NCBI GenBank assembly: GCA_020746105.1 | Contig: CM036618.1 | Location: 95,350,122-95,414,121 of the forward strand | DNA from: Trogon surrucura | Taxonomy: Eukaryota; Chordata; Aves; Trogoniformes; Trogonidae | DNA length: 64,000 bases | Direction of reading: 5' to 3' | Part shown: positions 39,779 through 53,957 of the stretch, one piece after another | How positions within the stretch are numbered: the stretch's first letter is position 1 | Layout of the letters: each line of letters starts with the position of its first letter | The notes under the pieces: model-generated | Database searches by the model: none | Seen by the model: the letters and a program-made list of their open reading frames with translations, nothing else | What the model was told of the DNA's origin: nothing | Program-made: the position numbers and the translations under genes

Positions 39779-42700
39779 AGTGAATGAGCTCTTTCCTACC
39801 CGAGGTTGCCAGGTTCGGTGTATCTCTCTCTCTTACCCTGCACCAGTGCATCACTTTCTCATGCTGTGGCACACAGGTGACTTTGCTGCCACTCTAGAGT
39901 GCCCTCCACCAAAGACTGAAGCCAATTCGTGTTTCTTTTCTGGGCAGTGTCATTTTGTAAGATTCTTGTCAAATGCTCCTAGACCTAATATGATCACACT
40001 ATGACTCAAGATATCAGCAGGGCTGTGACAATTAGGGTAGATCAGGCTGGGCTCTCTTTTTTTCTTCTTTTTTTTTTTTTTGCTATGGAAGTAATTTATT
40101 TTAAAACACAGAAATTTTTTAATGCCATTATAGTTTCAAGGTTTCTTTAGATTGCAGTACTAGCCTCTTATGCTCAGATAGGAACGGATTACCTTTGTGT
40201 GTGGCCCTATTACAGATTATTATGGATTACAGGGTACATGTCTGTACTACCCTTGTATTAGACTGTAAACTAAGACACATTTTGGGGAAAAGAGTAATAT
40301 GACAATGAAATAACTCATATCATGTTTTCAGAGGCATTTATTACCTCATGTTTTCTTTCTTTACCATGAAAAATCTGAGCTGCATTTCTCCTGTGCACTT
40401 TTAAGAACAAAGAAAAGATAATTTACTTCCTTGTAGTACAAGCATTCATTGAAAACATACAAGCACAACACTCAAAGTTACATGGCATATGAATCTGATT
40501 TCTGCTAAGTTCCTCAGTTTGTCAGAAATGCTCCTCTTTCATCCTTCTAGAGCATTAACACAAAGACTACCCACCACCACCATCTCAAAGTCTCAAACCA
40601 GGCTTAATTGAGAAAAAAAATGTTGCATCACCTGAAAAGAATTATTTTCACTCACTCTGAGTGAACATATTTTGCTCAAAAAATCTGTCTATTATAGGCA
40701 AATCCAAAAGTAACTAGTCTTGTAAGAGCTTTATAATATTCTTTATAATATAATTTATGATTATTTTTAATTTTTCCAGTGCTTTGTCTTTTTCAGTTCT
40801 ATATTTTTTGAACTATTAGTCTTAAGTCTCTAAAGAAAACAAGGGGTATCATTGCTATCATAGGTTAGCGTTAACCAGTGCAAACATTGTACAAAAAGTA
40901 TAGGTGTTCTGAAAACAACCTGAGCATCCAAGCAGAAAGCCTAGTATGAAAGAAAGTAGGTAAAATAGGAAATCCACAACATGCAATTAGGAGAGCCTGT
41001 AGCTACGGCAGTGGAATACTAGGTTTTGGCTGTGTTTGTAACTTTGAGTTATTCTCCCTCTGTCATCCTCCTTATCCTGTCTCATGCAGTTGACAGATAA
41101 AATAGTCCTGCATGAAAAATTGCATGAAACTTCTTGCACAAACCCCAAAACATTACCCACAGTCAGAACTCAACTGGTCAGTGATGGAGAGACAGGGTGT
41201 ATCAGGAAACGGCTGCAGGAGGAGCAGGCTGCAGGAGGTGCCCTCCTCCAAGACTCTCCTACCAAAAATCTAAATCAAAGACAGCTTTGAAATGGGTAAC
41301 AAGGTTTCCTGTGCCTTCAGAGGGGAGCTGCACAGAGTAGGGTGTCAGATGGATGGGGAGGCAGGAGCTGTCAAGGCACCCTGTTTCACCTGCCCACAGC
41401 CTGGAGCCTGCGTGTGAGCAAGTGGGAGCTGAGTTAGGCAGAATGATCTCAAACTTGGCAAGGCAAATTTTAGGAACTCAAGATGTTTTAGGAATACAAT
41501 ATGCTCCTAAGTTTTTCTTTTGTATTTACAACTCTCTTGCAAAACACCTGTGGATAAAAATAAATTATACTCTCATTCAGCCAGGTAGTTTTCAGCCACT
41601 ACTTTTACTATAGGGTCACGATTCTTGATTGAGTTTTCTCACTAGCCTAGGAACTACCTGGATCGCTGGTGTCCCAGTCAAAATGAAAGTGAGGGGAGGG
41701 AGGAAGTTCTCAGAAACAGATTTAGAAAGGCTAGGAGTAGTTGACACACTCTGCGGTCACTGATACTTATTCCTTATTCCCAAAATAAGGAAGGGATTAG
41801 AGCAGATCTATGATACCGTCTGGAACTCAATGAATCAGCACTGGAGAAACAAGGAGTATTAGGAACCTGCTGCAGGCACCGGCTGAAGAAGTGAAAATTC
41901 AGACATTAAGTGTAACATCATAGGTGCTTAACTGTGCTTTACATATACAAAATATGGAGTAAGTCAAGCTTTGTTGTTTTCACTATTTGTTTAAGCAGAT
42001 GACACACCCCTGTTGTATGGGTGCATGCTTACAGTGAAGCCCTGGTCCAAGTTTGAGCCTATTGTGTATCTTCCCCTCAGATCATAACATTATGAGGGGA
42101 AATTATCAGATTTGACATGTTAGGAAGGACTTTATTAGGAACACACGGAAAGCTAAACCCAGACTACTCCCAGCTGTGATTCTATACGCATGTTGTTTCT
42201 TCCACTGGCTTACTGAATTACCTTGAGTAAGCTATTTAAATTCCTTCTTCCTCCATCTGCCTCTCTAGAAAATAAGATTTTCAGGCTGAACCAAATCCCA
42301 TCAGAGTCAATAGTGGCCACTCATTTCTGAAGTCTTTGAATCAAGCCTTCAGTCAAGCATTTGATCAGTTAGCACTTGTGACTATCAGTGCCAAATATTA
42401 TTACTTTGCATGACTATGAATGACATGGGAGGTTGTTACTGTTGAGCAGTCAGCAAGTGGCAGTATTTTTTTTTTTTTGCACAGAGCAGCGCATGAACTG
42501 CTATAAAACTGCCCCAGATTTGAAATAGGAAAGATAGTGGTAGCTGCAGCTGTGCCCTGACTCCTTAATGTTCAGGAATGGTATGAGTTTGAATACGTTA
42601 AAACTTTTAATTTAGAGATCATATTGTTAACTCACCTGAAGCTTAATCAAAATCTTATTTCAATAGTTCATTTTAGCATCAGATATGTAGCTTGTTATTG

Positions 42701-44070
42701 CAATGACGGGTGGGGAGAGCTCGCGGCATTTGAGTTGAGAGCAGCTGAGAGAGGGGATGAGGCAGATGTTATGGGCAAGAATTAGCTCATCCTGAATTCC
42801 CCTCAGGTGAAAATGCCAAGGTTTTGATGAGTTAAATAAATAAATAGCAGCAGAGATGAAACAGGAGTACTGCTGTCTTATACTCGAAACTGACTCTGAT
42901 TTCCTTTGCACCCTGTACAACACCTTGGCTGTGCTGGGATTACTTCACTGTGGCACAAAAGGGGCTGAGGTGAGAATCAGGCTCTTTGCCTTTGTATTCA
43001 GCTCCCATGGCTGTGCTTGGGGGTAGAGCTGTAGCACACAACCTCTCCACATACCTCACTAAATGTTACTAGACGGTTGTAAAACTTTGAAGGAAATGAG
43101 AATGGCCCTAAGCTGGCAAAAGGTGCTGTTCTGGACTTCTCTGCTCTACTGGGGCACTGCGGTGTGGGCAGCAGTAACACAAGCACCCTCTCACATGCCC
43201 TCACATACTCATATAAAGGAACACATCTCCCATAGGGATAAGTGGCCATTTAGTATTTTGCCTTTCTATGGCAGTTATCAAGTGAGAAGACATTGGTCTG
43301 GGTAGCATCCGCATCGTCTACCTCTGTCACCATAGACTGGGCTGCTTCTGACCAATAAATTTCTCACCAGTTTCTGTACAAGCATCAGGTGAAGGACAGT
43401 TTGTCACAACAATCTAGATTGACTTTTGTGACAATACTAAGATGCACATTAACTTTAATTCTTGTTAATTTTCATATTTTACTATATTTATACTTATTAC
43501 ATATTTCATATTTCTATTTTCTACTTCATTGTCTGGGAGTACATGTAATTTTTCTCATTTTCACTGCATTTTCTTTCTTAATCTTCAAATCTTTCTCATT
43601 GCAAGGGGGGTAAGAAAAAAAACAACAGAAACAAAACCAACGAAGCAAGGAAACAACCAATTCTAAAAAAAAAGTCCTTGTCCCTGTACTTCTCCAAGCA
43701 AGAAGGACGAAATATAAATCAAAGGCTAGATGAATTTTTTTTTCAGCAGATGTAAATAAAACCCCATAGTCCCAGAATATATGCTTCTGTGAGGCAGCTT
43801 CTTCATTATTTCTGACGCCTTTCAGCAAGACTGCACTTGCTGAGGGTCCTCCAGAAGTCAACGCACGCTACTGCTGCAAACTGCTCTCAAATGGCCTGAA
43901 GTACCAAATGTCCGTGTCAAACTTTCCGCTGCTGTGCGTATACAAATTTCACTTCCCTTTGGGACTGTGACTGCATGTTTTTATTTTCATACAGCTTGTG
44001 TTCCAAACTGCCAAATACAAATGATTAATACATGATGAGGGCCGTTTTAGCTCACTTGGTCCTCATGTGT
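39779..44070. other. Intron sequence, nothing recognised
   Basis: AT-rich DNA with T runs near 40065-40081 and 42468-42479 and A-rich low-complexity DNA near 43614-43672 (just before the CR1 fragment). No coding sequence recognised. Confidence 0.65.
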
Positions 44071-44173
44071 TGCCTGATCTAGTAGAGAGGCGTCCCTGCC
44101 CATGACAGGGAGGTTGGATTAAATGGTCTCTAAGGTCCCTTCCAGCCTAGGCCATTCTGTGATTCTATGATTA
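44071..44173 (+). mobile_element. CR1 LINE, short 3' fragment
   Basis: About 100 bases, with TGCCTGATCTAGTAGAGAGG, GTCCCTGCCCATGACAGGG, GGTTGGATTAAATGGTCTC and a short tail TTCTGTGATTCTATGATT. The 3' UTR wording differs from the 6.5-kb copy, which points to another CR1 subfamily. Confidence 0.9.
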
Positions 44174-47100
44174 ATGTCTTCATGTAATGTCCTTCCTCCC
44201 AAAGGTTGTTTTATTCAGTGTTTAAATATATAAATGCTTTGACCAAATCAAGGTTTATATCCTTGATATCATGCAACTGGAATAGCTCAACTCATGTATT
44301 GAGGGTGAGGAGGGGTTTTCGCACCAGCGGTGAGCCATGGATAAAGGTCAGAGCCTAGCAAGATTAGAGATGGGTGGAAGTGAAAAATGAGAAAAGAGCA
44401 GCAGGCATTTAAATACAAGTCTTCATTTGTATGAATCCACTGTCCAAATCATGAGTAAGGATAGATGTTCAGGCCTTTCAGAATACATCCCCTGCCTTTT
44501 TTTATATTACCCAAACTACACGTTTCTAACTTTCCTCAGAGAGAAAATAGTATAATCACACTTTACTACAACATTAAGCTGTTGAGATTATTTGCCCTAA
44601 CAGCAACAGGGCAGGGCTTCCTCCGTTTTCAGTCTTTAAATAGTAAACTTCCACACAACAGGCTTTTGTTGCAAGAAGCGTTAGCAATCTGATCAGTAGC
44701 GTCCTCTGAGACATGACCCAGTGCTCAGTGTGACACTGCTGTTTGAGAGAACATCATACACAACTGAGATATTTTGGAAATTTGCAGAACCTTAGTCATA
44801 AAGCATTTTCTTGACATGCAGTTGACTAGAAGAGTCTGTGGGTATATTTATCCCTCTATGCTGTGGAAAATTCAAACTCATTTAATTACTTCCTGCCTAC
44901 GTTAAAGCATACATAAATGCAAATGTTGAAGTTATATTTTTCCTGTAAAATGGAGTTGCATCGTCATCTGACTGCCAAACTACGGCTAATATTTAACTGA
45001 GAGGTGACAGGATAGCATTGGTTGGTGGAGTGATCTCTGTTCAACCAGTCTGTAATGCTCTTGCAGTAAAAGGAGCTGCATAAATGTAAATCATTATTAT
45101 ATTGTTTAAATAATCAAAGTCATGGCACTATTGTTTAAAGAGACTGGAGATGTGGAGCCATTTATTCAATATTTTAGTGCTTAGATGCCTAGTATATAAA
45201 ATATATATGGAAAAAATAAGCTTTCAGAAATATATAAAATACCTTGTTTTCCAGTGGCGAATTTATAAGCTAGGGAGACTACAGTGCTACAGTATTTCTT
45301 AATTTGTACAGTTGTTTTTATCACTCTTGGTATGAAATACCACAATATAAAACAGACCTAAATCTCTCATAAAGCTAATGGCACTGTCGTACTTCAGATG
45401 CACATATTTAAGTGGCTGTATCATTGCTTTAATTCAAAACACAGCCAGCAGGCTCAGTATGACCTGAGAAGTTCTATGAAACACTTGCAGATTTATTCAT
45501 CTTTTTAAATAGTGGTGAATTTATATATTACCCCAATGCCCGATGGCCAAAACTGAAATTTGGTCCCACATCATGTAGGGTGCTCTACACCTAAAAAACC
45601 CACAGTCTCTGTCCCCAGATGCCTTGCATGAATTCAAGTGTTGCAGTTATGTAATGCTCCATCTTAATCATTCATGACTATCCCTGTTGCTGCAGATCAC
45701 ACAATGACTTCAAAGCAACAGTCTCCCTATTCATTTATGTGGGCTCCTGGTTCCACAATATTTTCTAATCTGTTTATCCCTATGAGGCAAGGCAGTGCTG
45801 TAACCCCAAGTTACAGATAGGAAACTTAAGCACAAAGACACTATTTCCCAAATTTTTATACTCCAGTTCAATCCCGCATTCAAAATTAATGAAGTATGCC
45901 AGTGCTTAAGTTGCACTGATCATAAGTCTGATGCACTTAAACATCAAAAACACTTTCAAAAGGAGAGTCTAGACTGAGAAAAACATACTCTTTCCCAGGA
46001 GCAGGTAGAATTTCTGTGTTAGAGCAGTTCTCCTAGTGTTTGCTCCTTTAACCTTGAGTCTAAGGACAGACATTACTCTGCAGATCTCTAGTCTTCTTCC
46101 ACCTCCTTCTCTGTTGGATGTTGGTTACCCTTCCTGCACGTTTTTCCTTCAAATAAGAAGTGATGTTCAGTTGTGCATTTAGCAACAAACTCCTGGTCTA
46201 CGGCATCTGCTGGTATGGTGTGGTTTCATGACATTACTAACAATTTTAATTGTCTCCATCCAGGGTAGCATGAGCTTGAATGGCACAAAGATGAATAGGA
46301 TAGTTAATGAGTGAAGCAGAAAGAAAAGTTAGAATCAATAGGCAGCATAAACCAGAAAAGGGAAAAAATACCAACAAACAAAAAAAACAACCACAAAAAC
46401 AAAGAAGAGAAACAAGTTTAGAAAAAAATAAAACATCTCTCTTCTCATTCTGCCTGGTTCTGTTCCAGGTGAAACAATATTACTGACAGTAATATTACTA
46501 GAAACAGTACAAGGACAAGCCAGAGAGTGGAGGAGTTCACTGGAAGCACACACAGATGGGTAAATCAATGGTGTTCACCTGTGTGTGACACACAACTCCA
46601 GCAAACACCCCTGCTGCACGAGATTTTTCAATAAGCGCAGGTCAAGGCACAAAAAGGAAGCTGAAACATCACTAAGATTTAGGTGCATGCTCCATTAAAG
46701 AGGGAACATTCCCTTCTGCCAATGATGTGAAAAAGATAATATAGCAGGTTACCTCTGAGCACACCCTGGTTATGGATTTGGTGCCAATATCGGGGCAGTC
46801 ATTGTCTTCGCAAATTGACATTGACCAAGTTGCCTCTTTGAAACATTTGCACAAGCTATCACTCCCTTCCCTCCAACTTCTCCTTCTTGCTCTGGGAAGC
46901 CATGTGGAGCAGGGTGCTGATCCAGGACCATGCTAATTAGATCAGTATCAGAAACATGCATCCTGAATCCACCGAAAGAGATAAAAACCTGCTGCTAGAT
47001 TCAGCAATGGCCCTGAGATAGCAAATACAAGGGAAGGTCAGATGGGGGAAGCAGATAAACAGTGCTTCTGTTAATCCTTGTTACAAGTGGTTTATCCGGA

Positions 47101-50032
47101 GTCGAACTGCAGAATCTGACACCATTTCAGCTCAGTGAAATTAGGACTGACAGATAACAGTAGCTACTATCTCCCACATATTTGAATTTTCACAGAGGCA
47201 TTGCATCCCATTGCAGTCCCCTTTGCACCATCTGCAGCTCCTGCAAGTGGAAGACCACAGCTGGGATGGAGGAAAGAATGGTACTGGTGTCCTGGTCAAT
47301 GATCAGGAGAGATGTTAATATCACTGGGGAGTGAGAAGCTTCTGCTTTCACTCTTCCACTATAAACATTAGTTCGCGAAAAATTCTCAGCAGAGAATGCG
47401 CTGAACTTGTCTTTTGAGCACACATTTCTTACTAGGGAGGCAGGATTCCTTCAAGATGAGCACACCCAGTGCACCTCAGTCCTGGCATACCGATGTATCT
47501 TAACATATATTAAGTGCCCATCATTTTAGGACCTAAGCAGTATCACATCCCATTTAGCACATACACAGCATTTTATAGAGCAGAGCACTGCAGAAATCCT
47601 TTTCCCTTAGGTTTTTCTACATGCTCATTGCAGTGATATGCATCTGACCAATTAGAGCAAAACAGCTTTAGTTAATTAACTCTAAGGGACTGAGTGGTTC
47701 CCTGACTGAAAGTCACAAGAGCTGGTTTGGATATTATGAGTGCTACTGATTAACCCTTAGACACTGGACAATTCATTTCATCTTTCTATGTTTCATTTTT
47801 CCCCAGTGCAAAAATGTAGAGAAATAAAATTTGTTTTCTTTGGTGAAGTGCTTTTGAGAGCTGTGAATGAAAAGAGCTATGCATCATCAACGAATCCTCA
47901 AAAAGGCCCAACAGGAGATTTATGGAAATAACACTTTCCTCACTGTGTTCCTGGAAAACTGAGCCACAACCAAGTAAAGGAAAAAACGGCCAAAACCTCA
48001 CTTGGAGGTGGCATTGAGGACAGGATAAGAGTTTAGGATTTCCTGACACCTTGAAAGCTACTTGTTAGTCCAGACCAAGCTAGCAAGATATCAGTTTTCT
48101 CTCACTTCTGCCCGCAGCACACAATTCTCACCCCTCCAGCCATTGAATGCATGTCTTAGCTTCTTCATCATTTGTTTTATTTACCCTGGCCATCCTCCTC
48201 CCTGGCAAATCAACACACCCTGCCACTTCCAACACCTGACAACCTCCGCAGACTTCTCTTTTTCATTGCAATGTTATTCTTATTCAGTGGGCCAAATTCC
48301 CTATACAATGTCATATGACTACACACAGCCCTTAGTGTATTTTTTCAGACTTCCATGAGGCTCAAGATCTTAAATACTGCTGAGTTTTTGCCAAAAACCT
48401 TGCCTCAGGAAAAAACGACACTAGTATTTTCTTTCATTCTGTTCCTAATATTCTTATCATTACTTAATCTTATCCTTTCAGCCTACTTAACTCCACATAG
48501 TTGCAAGTCCCAAAGTTAACACACCAGTTTCACCACATATTAGCCAGAGCAAAGCAAATATTTTCCATCTGCTAATTGACTTCACTATTTCAACATATTT
48601 TTATAATTGAGGAATGAAAACGAACAGAACTGAAATTTTGTCCATGTCAACTAAACTTTCAGTTCTGAAAACAGATTTCCTTGTATGAGAAGGGTGAGTG
48701 CAAAACATCACGTGAACATCTAACCTTCATTTTGACTTTCGCGGGGTGAAGAAAACTACAATAAAGAATTACACTACATAAAACTACAGCAAAGAATGGT
48801 AATCTACGTCAAAGAAGAAAATAACAAGGTCTGTTCTAGGATCTGGAGGTTGAATACAGTGACTTGACTAGTGCCTCAGCTCTCACTGCAGGCAGTAGAA
48901 GAACAGAGCAGTCTGTAGACCAGCAGATAATAACGCCAAGCCTACTGAGGAAATCAACAACTTTGACACTGTTTTGGCCAGAATTTGTTCTCAAATTAGA
49001 CTCAAAACCCCAAATCCATCCTTTCTCTTCCAAATCCGTTTTTTTCTCCACTGGTTTCAGGATGTTTGCAAAGTTATAGGAGTTCATGTGTTTGGTTCTA
49101 CTTTACCACAAGATTCTGACTTTTGCTGGTAGCTCACATATAGCCAGAGACTTCAACTTGAGGCATCCTATACTGATGCTTTTGCAATAAAAAGGTAGGA
49201 AAAGGGGGTTTCAAGGGATTCATCACTAGCATAGACATACTATGTCAGTCACTCTTTCAGGACAGAAGGAAAAAGGAGTAACATTGGTTTCCTGAACTGT
49301 TCCTATGTATTTTTAATGCCTAAAATTTATTGCTTCTTCACTGCAAGACTGACTCTTGCTTTACATCATTAAGAGTCAGAGGAGTTGTAGAACTGGAGGA
49401 GAATAATGAACATTCAGGGCTTGCTTTTGAAATTATATCTATCTCGTCTTGCATTATATATAATGTAAAACATTCAACGTTCCAAAGTTTTGAGCCATTA
49501 TGGTTGTGTAGAACAGATGTTAGTGACGTAAGAAACAAGCCCTTTCACATAGGTGAAAAATCTCTTGCTAACAACCCCGAATCTTTAATTTCAGAATAAT
49601 TAGAGCCTGTGTTATGGGTAGACAGCACAAACTTCCTCCCACACCACTTCCTCTCTCACTAGTATGTTTCAATTCCACCTACAGGAGGTGGAAAGGGAAA
49701 CTTCTGACTTGTAGCCTGTCAAGTTTTTCTTTCTTTGTTAAGCCTAGTAAGGAGGCTACCAACTGCAATACTATTTTTTGCTAGATTGGAAATTTTACTG
49801 AAAACAGCTGTTGTTAGGGAATGAATACAATATATGACTTAGAAAAGTGGTGAAGGGACCAACAGATAAACTCACAGACGTGATTCAAATTTTTCGGATG
49901 CTGCTAATACTGCTGGTGGCAGTGCTACCTCAGTTCAAAGGGTTCAAAGTCAAATCAGTGACTTAAAAGACTTCATATCCTTCTTTCCAACCCCCTGCCA
50001 TTATCAGAGGACCAAACAGCAATTGCGTTTAC
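44174..50032. other. Intron sequence, mostly nothing recognised
   Basis: Holds a CAAA/A-rich stretch near 46372-46435. The block at about 44930-45270 is unique-looking and may be conserved. No coding sequence recognised up to the donor of the first coding exon. Confidence 0.6.
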
Positions 50033-51405
50033 CTGTAGATCAGGACTTCATCATCCGAGCAATTATACTGGAGCTGATACATTTTTACCCGAGGGGCCGA
50101 CTTGCTCACTGTCCACTTGACCAAAGCTGAGGTAGTGGTCACATCCGACACCAGGACAGCTCTTTCTGGTGGGCCTTTTGTTTCCCCACGATTAGACTTG
50201 CTGGAACTGGTGATGTCCGAGAGCCTGGATTTCGGTGGGGCCGCTCTGCCTGTGCCGTTGCTGAGATGGGGGAGCTGAACAATTGAGAGCTCAATCGTTG
50301 CAGTGGACTCTCCAGCAGCATTGGCTGCTATGCATGTGAAAGTCCCATAATCCTTGGAGGTGGTGATGAGGATATCTAAGGTACCATTGTCATAGACAGC
50401 TGTCCTCGAAGAGTTCCCGATGAGACGGTCATCAGGGGCCACCCAATGAATGATGGGGTTGGGATCCCCAATGGCTTTGCATTTCAATGTGGCTGTCTGC
50501 CCTTCTAAAACCAGCAGCTTGTGAGTATGTTGTGTAATAAGAGGAGGCTCACAAACAAATTCTTCCTCCCTTACATACCAGAAGTACCTTCCCTTTAGAC
50601 CTGGAGGAGAAGCGCAAGTTTCCATATCGTCATCTCTGTCAAGTCGCCTTAACCACAGTAGCTCACAGTTACAATGCAGCGGGTTGCCTCCAAAGCTGAG
50701 AGACAAAGGTGGAGAAAATGGAGTAACATCTAATGGAATTACTTGAGATCTGGCAAATATAGGGTCAGGGGGGAGCTTCTGAAGTCTGTTGGATGTTAGA
50801 TCCAATCTGGCCAGTTTCTGAAGATCTGCAAATGTCCCCTCTGTAATATAATCTATCAGGTTGTGATCTAAACTGAGCTGGTGCAAGTTTATCATCTTCC
50901 TTATAGATTCCCACGGAATGCTTCGAAGGTTATTATAGGAAAGATCTAAGTCTTCCAATGTCAGCAAAAAATCCTCAAAGGCTTCATCAGAGATGCTGCT
51001 TAGCTGGTTGTTGTTTAAAATCAAATGCTGAAGGTTAATTAATCCTCTCAAAATATCCTCTCCAATGTCAGGGAGCCTGTTGCTGTCCAGATGTAAAGAC
51101 CGAAGGCTCTCCAAGTCAGTGAAAGAGTAGGGCTGTATGTAACTGATGGTGTTTCTAGACAAAGTAAGGTCAACAAGTCCAGACATATTGGCAAAATCCT
51201 GTCGGCTGATATTAATAATAAAGTTGCCTCCAAGTCGGAGTTCGACAGTCCTTCGATCTATGTCTAGCGGTACAAATAGGAGACCCTTGGAGGGACACAA
51301 TGTCCCCAGTGACTCAGAGAGGTTCTGACAAACACAGTATTTGGGACAAGCGTTGACTGTGACAGCCATTCCAAACACCAGGATGCTGCAGAGCAATCTT
51401 TCCAT
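50033..51405 (-). CDS. LRFN2: LRFN2 first coding exon (signal peptide, LRR, Ig, start of FN3)
   Basis: This exon encodes residues 1-457 and two bases of codon 458 of LRFN2 (SALM1), a type I membrane protein of excitatory synapses that, from family knowledge, binds PSD-95-type scaffolds and promotes NMDA-receptor clustering. Visible in the translation: a hydrophobic signal peptide (about 1-19), an N-terminal LRR cap with Cys20/24/26/37, about six to seven leucine-rich repeats (about 52-235), a C-terminal cap with Cys245/247/264/285, an Ig domain (Cys309 and Cys358, Trp321) and the start of a fibronectin III domain from about residue 411. Possible N-glycosylation sites are Asn28, 65, 73, 331, 340, 383 and 448. 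The start is supported by an in-frame TGA three codons upstream, A at -3 and G at +4. The exon ends in ...TAC AG followed by the donor GTAAAC. LRFN2 was chosen over its paralogs because the recalled mammalian protein matches nearly throughout, including the cap and Ig regions; LRFN5 is the main alternative. Confidence 0.96.
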
Positions 51406-51425
51406 GGTAAATCACGCAACAGTAC
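51406..51425 (-). other. LRFN2: 5' UTR part of the first coding exon, with 3' splice site
   Basis: Twenty bases lie between a 3' splice site and the LRFN2 start codon. On the minus strand the site reads as a pyrimidine-rich run ending TTCTTGCAG, with the AG at 51427-51426. Mammalian LRFN2 also has a non-coding first exon and starts translation close behind a splice junction (family knowledge). The partner first exon is not securely identified in this window. Confidence 0.75.
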
Positions 51426-53957
51426 CTGCAAGAAATGAAAAGAGTTACAAGGAACATCAGCAGTTATGATATACCTACAATTTTTCTTATGTTTTATGTT
51501 AACACCTACCTCCAGAGAGACTTCATAGTGCCTCCTCTCAGGAGTCACACCTAAAGCAATCAGCACTCTGGGATGGGAAGGTTAAGTGTTACAGTAACAT
51601 GTTTCTCCACATAACACATTTCTGCCTAAAAAAAGTGGTTTGGGTTCCAAGTGTGAATGGATAGGAATTGTTAGTGCTTACGCCTGGTAGAAGGATCTTG
51701 TCGCTACTTATTTTCTACTTACAGTTTTATATGTGTTATTGGGTGGCTGGTAGAGGACAAATCTTGACGTCAGACTGCATGGCTTACTTAAAACCCTGAA
51801 AGATTTCGTTTGGAATATCGCCTACTTCTTTGAGGGTAGAAGTCGTCTTATAGTAATTACATACTGCTGAATAATAATGTGGAATAAGTCTTAGGGTTGA
51901 AAGAGCTGATTTTATGGATAAAAATAACTGCATATTTACCCTTCAGTAGTGTGGTTAGTAATGATCATGTAACTATCTGTCCAGTCCTGGGGCGAGTCAG
52001 TTCACTTACCAGTCCCTAATAAAATTCATGATAAGCAGAGCAGGAAGCAGAGATCACTTTCATCGTCTCCTGGATTCATCCTGCATGCAGCCAACCTATG
52101 GGAAGCATGACATCCTCTAGCTCCAGAGAGAAGAGATGCAGGGGAAACCTGTGCTACTTTAGGCTCCTGACAACTTTCTGAGGACCTCATGCTCTCATGC
52201 TATAACTTTTCTCTTGTAGTGACAGCGAAATTCACTCCTGCATCCACAGCCCTCCCTTGCATCCTGTCTATTTTTATTTACACTATCATCTCCCTTTTTT
52301 TTTTTTCCAGCTCTCATAGGCTTTTCCACCTTAAGCTGTAAGGTATGTGTCTTTGAAGACTAGACAAAATATATTTACAGGCTGACTCAGAGGGCCAGTT
52401 TTGGCTGGGACAAGTTGCAGCCCTGCTTCAGATTTAGGAATATCTTCTTAGATAGGTTGGCTGACATTTTTCCCACATGTGCAGGATGTAGGTAGTCTTG
52501 TTTCCACTCTGCCTCTCCCTTGCCCAGATCCTACTATCAAAGAAGGTTGAAGAATGGGCAGATCATTCATTTATAACCCTCATTGTCCCTCTGAGGAAAG
52601 GGGCAGGCTGACAAAAAGCTATACTTTTGTAAGGGACCTCTTAAGCGTTTTTTTCCAAGATAGTGTAGTCTCCAAGCCGCTCTTTTGTGGCAGTAGCTAC
52701 AGGCACAATACAGGCTACAATTTCCAATGTGACCATTTTGCCTACATTTAACCTACATCGCCATATAATCTTGCATAGTCGCCCTCAGTCCCTGCTATGT
52801 ATCATATGCCTTCTCAATTACACAGGGGCTCATACACTTAACAGTTTTTTGGCACGTTTCAAGAGCGGTCATGGTACAACAAGAGATGAGACACCCTCAT
52901 GCTTCATTAATTGCCCCTCCAGTACCTAAGGAGTGGAGACGGTCACCTGTGCCTAAGTTGCTTCTCTTATTGCTGTACACAAGACGGGATAATACACAGT
53001 GTCTCATAATGACTCCGGTAATTAGTACTACTAGGCCACTCAAACTTCAGCAAACATATGATGCAAGAAGCACATTTCACAAAAAAGTCACATTGCAATT
53101 ATTTCCACTCCATCACGAAGCTGTAATGACAGTTATATAGATGTTTTATAATGATTAAAAGAAATTACAAAAGTTAGTTATTAATCCCTCAGAATCACAC
53201 ACCGAACACAAAACCAAATCAATCACTTTAATAATATATTTTTTTAACTCCTTAAACAGATCTTGCTTCATCTCCTTGTGAAAGGAATGTAAACTAGGTC
53301 CCTATGTTTGAGGTTCTACCCAAAGGTGGACGACTCCTCTCCTAGGTAAGGTGGTTTAGTTTCTCCTCTATAGAATACATGAGATGGCTTAGAAAGAACG
53401 AGCTGTAGAAATGCAAGATGTTTTGAGTGCTGAACTACGTATATTATGTTCTTTATGGCAAGGTTTTCTGTATGGTGTGATGGTAGTAATTATATACTGT
53501 TATTACTATTTCATAGGAGAGGAAAGAACTGAAGCATCTGTGTTTGCTAAACTCTGCAAACAAGATGAAAGCGAGACACTTTTAGAAAAGATGGCTTGAG
53601 AAGGGTAATCTTACCTTCAATAGTAGATACAAGGCTACTGAATAAAATGTTTAGAGATTAGTAAGTATGTTATTGATGCAAATCTGTGGCATTCTGAGCA
53701 AACAGCTATAAATATCCCTTACATTATTATCAATTGCTAGTTTACTAACAGGCAATTGGCTTTTTGAATCTTAATTATAATTGTGTTCTGCAGCTTTAAT
53801 TTAGTGTATTACCCTACCAGCTGAAATGATAAACAAAAAGCAGTTTAAAAGGGGGAGAAATAGATACAGTTAATTAGTAATAAGCCCTTTCATAGCTTCT
53901 CCCTCATCTACATTCCCACCCTTTAAATATCTATTCAAAAATGTGAATGCACACTTA

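Larger units (their letters stand above)
15070..50032 (-). other. LRFN2: LRFN2 intron between the two coding exons (about 35 kb, phase 2)
   Basis: The intron begins with GTAAAC (50032 downward) and ends in AAAG (AG at 15071-15070). It splits codon 458 after its second base, inside the fibronectin III domain, which matches the mammalian protein sequence across the junction. No open reading frame inside it resembles a known protein or codes convincingly; those present are short and read through AT-rich or repeat DNA. Contents: CR1 fragments at 25783-26163, 39382-39778 and 44071-44173, an older CR1-family remnant at about 31228-31462, a very short CR1 tail near 32666-32688, microsatellites and several inverted repeats. 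The rest is anonymous AT-rich DNA. Confidence 0.93.

Noticed and set aside
41213-41245. Repeated CTGCAGGAGG word
   Set aside because: Only two short copies in G-rich sequence; not enough for a minisatellite.
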